23,114 nt of DNA from the NCBI GenBank assembly GCA_963747765.1, contig CAVVGH010000010.1, forward strand, positions 1 through 23,114, read 5' to 3'. A program made the translations under genes and the position numbers. Positions 23,071-23,114 of the stretch are shown here, one piece after another. The notes beneath the pieces are model-generated. The model worked only from the letters and a program-made list of their open reading frames with translations. It did no database searches and had not been told where the DNA came from. Origin of the DNA: VRUE01 sp963747765. GTDB taxonomy: Bacteria > Actinomycetota > Thermoleophilia > Solirubrobacterales > 70-9. Every line of letters starts with the position of its first letter. The stretch's first letter is position 1.

Positions 23071-23114
23071 GTGAGACGCATCCTGCTCGCCATCGTCGTG
23101 CTTTCCGCACTCGC
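23071..23114 (+). CDS. Partial gene, N-terminus of a probable exported or membrane protein
   Basis: GTG at 23071 opens a frame reading MRRILLAIVVLSAL up to the window edge. Two arginines followed by a hydrophobic run are the start of a signal peptide or membrane anchor. GGGGAGG at 23048-23054 is a possible ribosome binding site, though about 16 bases away. Only 14 codons are visible, so nothing can be said about function. Confidence 0.5.
   Translation, partial: MRRILLAIVVLSAL

Overview
The window is high-GC DNA (about 70% by eye) from a high-GC bacterium, most likely an actinobacterium. Thermoleophilia would fit, but that is inferred from base composition, GTG/TTG starts and general protein style, not from a marker gene. 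Coding density is high and nearly all of the window is a cell-surface glycan locus: nucleotide-sugar enzymes, glycosyltransferases (GTs) and large polytopic membrane proteins. I saw no tRNA, rRNA or CRISPR array.

Layout. (1) Positions 1-1525: an IS4/IS701-type insertion sequence cut by the left edge of the window, with a DDE transposase whose last coding stretch looks frameshifted. (2) 1611-7092: a minus-strand membrane protein, a divergent plus-strand pair (small coiled-coil protein and a two-domain GT2), then another minus-strand membrane protein converging on the GT2. (3) 7240-7889: a SAM methyltransferase gene with an apparent one-base deletion in a C run near its 3' end. (4) 7890-8283: the only long intergenic stretch, holding one 24-bp-stem hairpin and two identical copies of a 58-bp hairpin-forming repeat. 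(5) 8284-13383: a minus-strand operon, read from the right as polytopic membrane protein, NAD-dependent epimerase, second epimerase of CDP-paratose-2-epimerase type, and a GT2 of polyprenyl-phosphate sugar synthase type. (6) 13543-20909: rfbF and rfbG on plus; a YerE-like thiamine-diphosphate enzyme, rfbH and a GtrB-like GT2 on minus; then an aldo/keto reductase on plus. (7) 20938-22911: a fourth polytopic membrane protein, then the start of a probable exported protein running off the right edge.

How it fits together. RfbF makes CDP-glucose, RfbG converts it to CDP-4-keto-6-deoxyglucose, and RfbH (whose Fe-S cysteine spacing is exact) removes the 3-hydroxyl together with a reductase not present here. 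The acetolactate-synthase-like enzyme directly behind rfbH matches YerE, which in Yersinia adds a two-carbon unit from pyruvate to the 4-keto group to build the branched sugar yersiniose. The aldo/keto reductase is a candidate for the final reduction. The two polyprenyl-phosphate GT2s and four membrane proteins are suited to moving such sugars across the membrane on a lipid carrier and attaching them outside. The best candidate for an undescribed system is therefore an actinobacterial pathway for a CDP-linked, two-carbon-branched 3,6-dideoxysugar with its own membrane transfer machinery.
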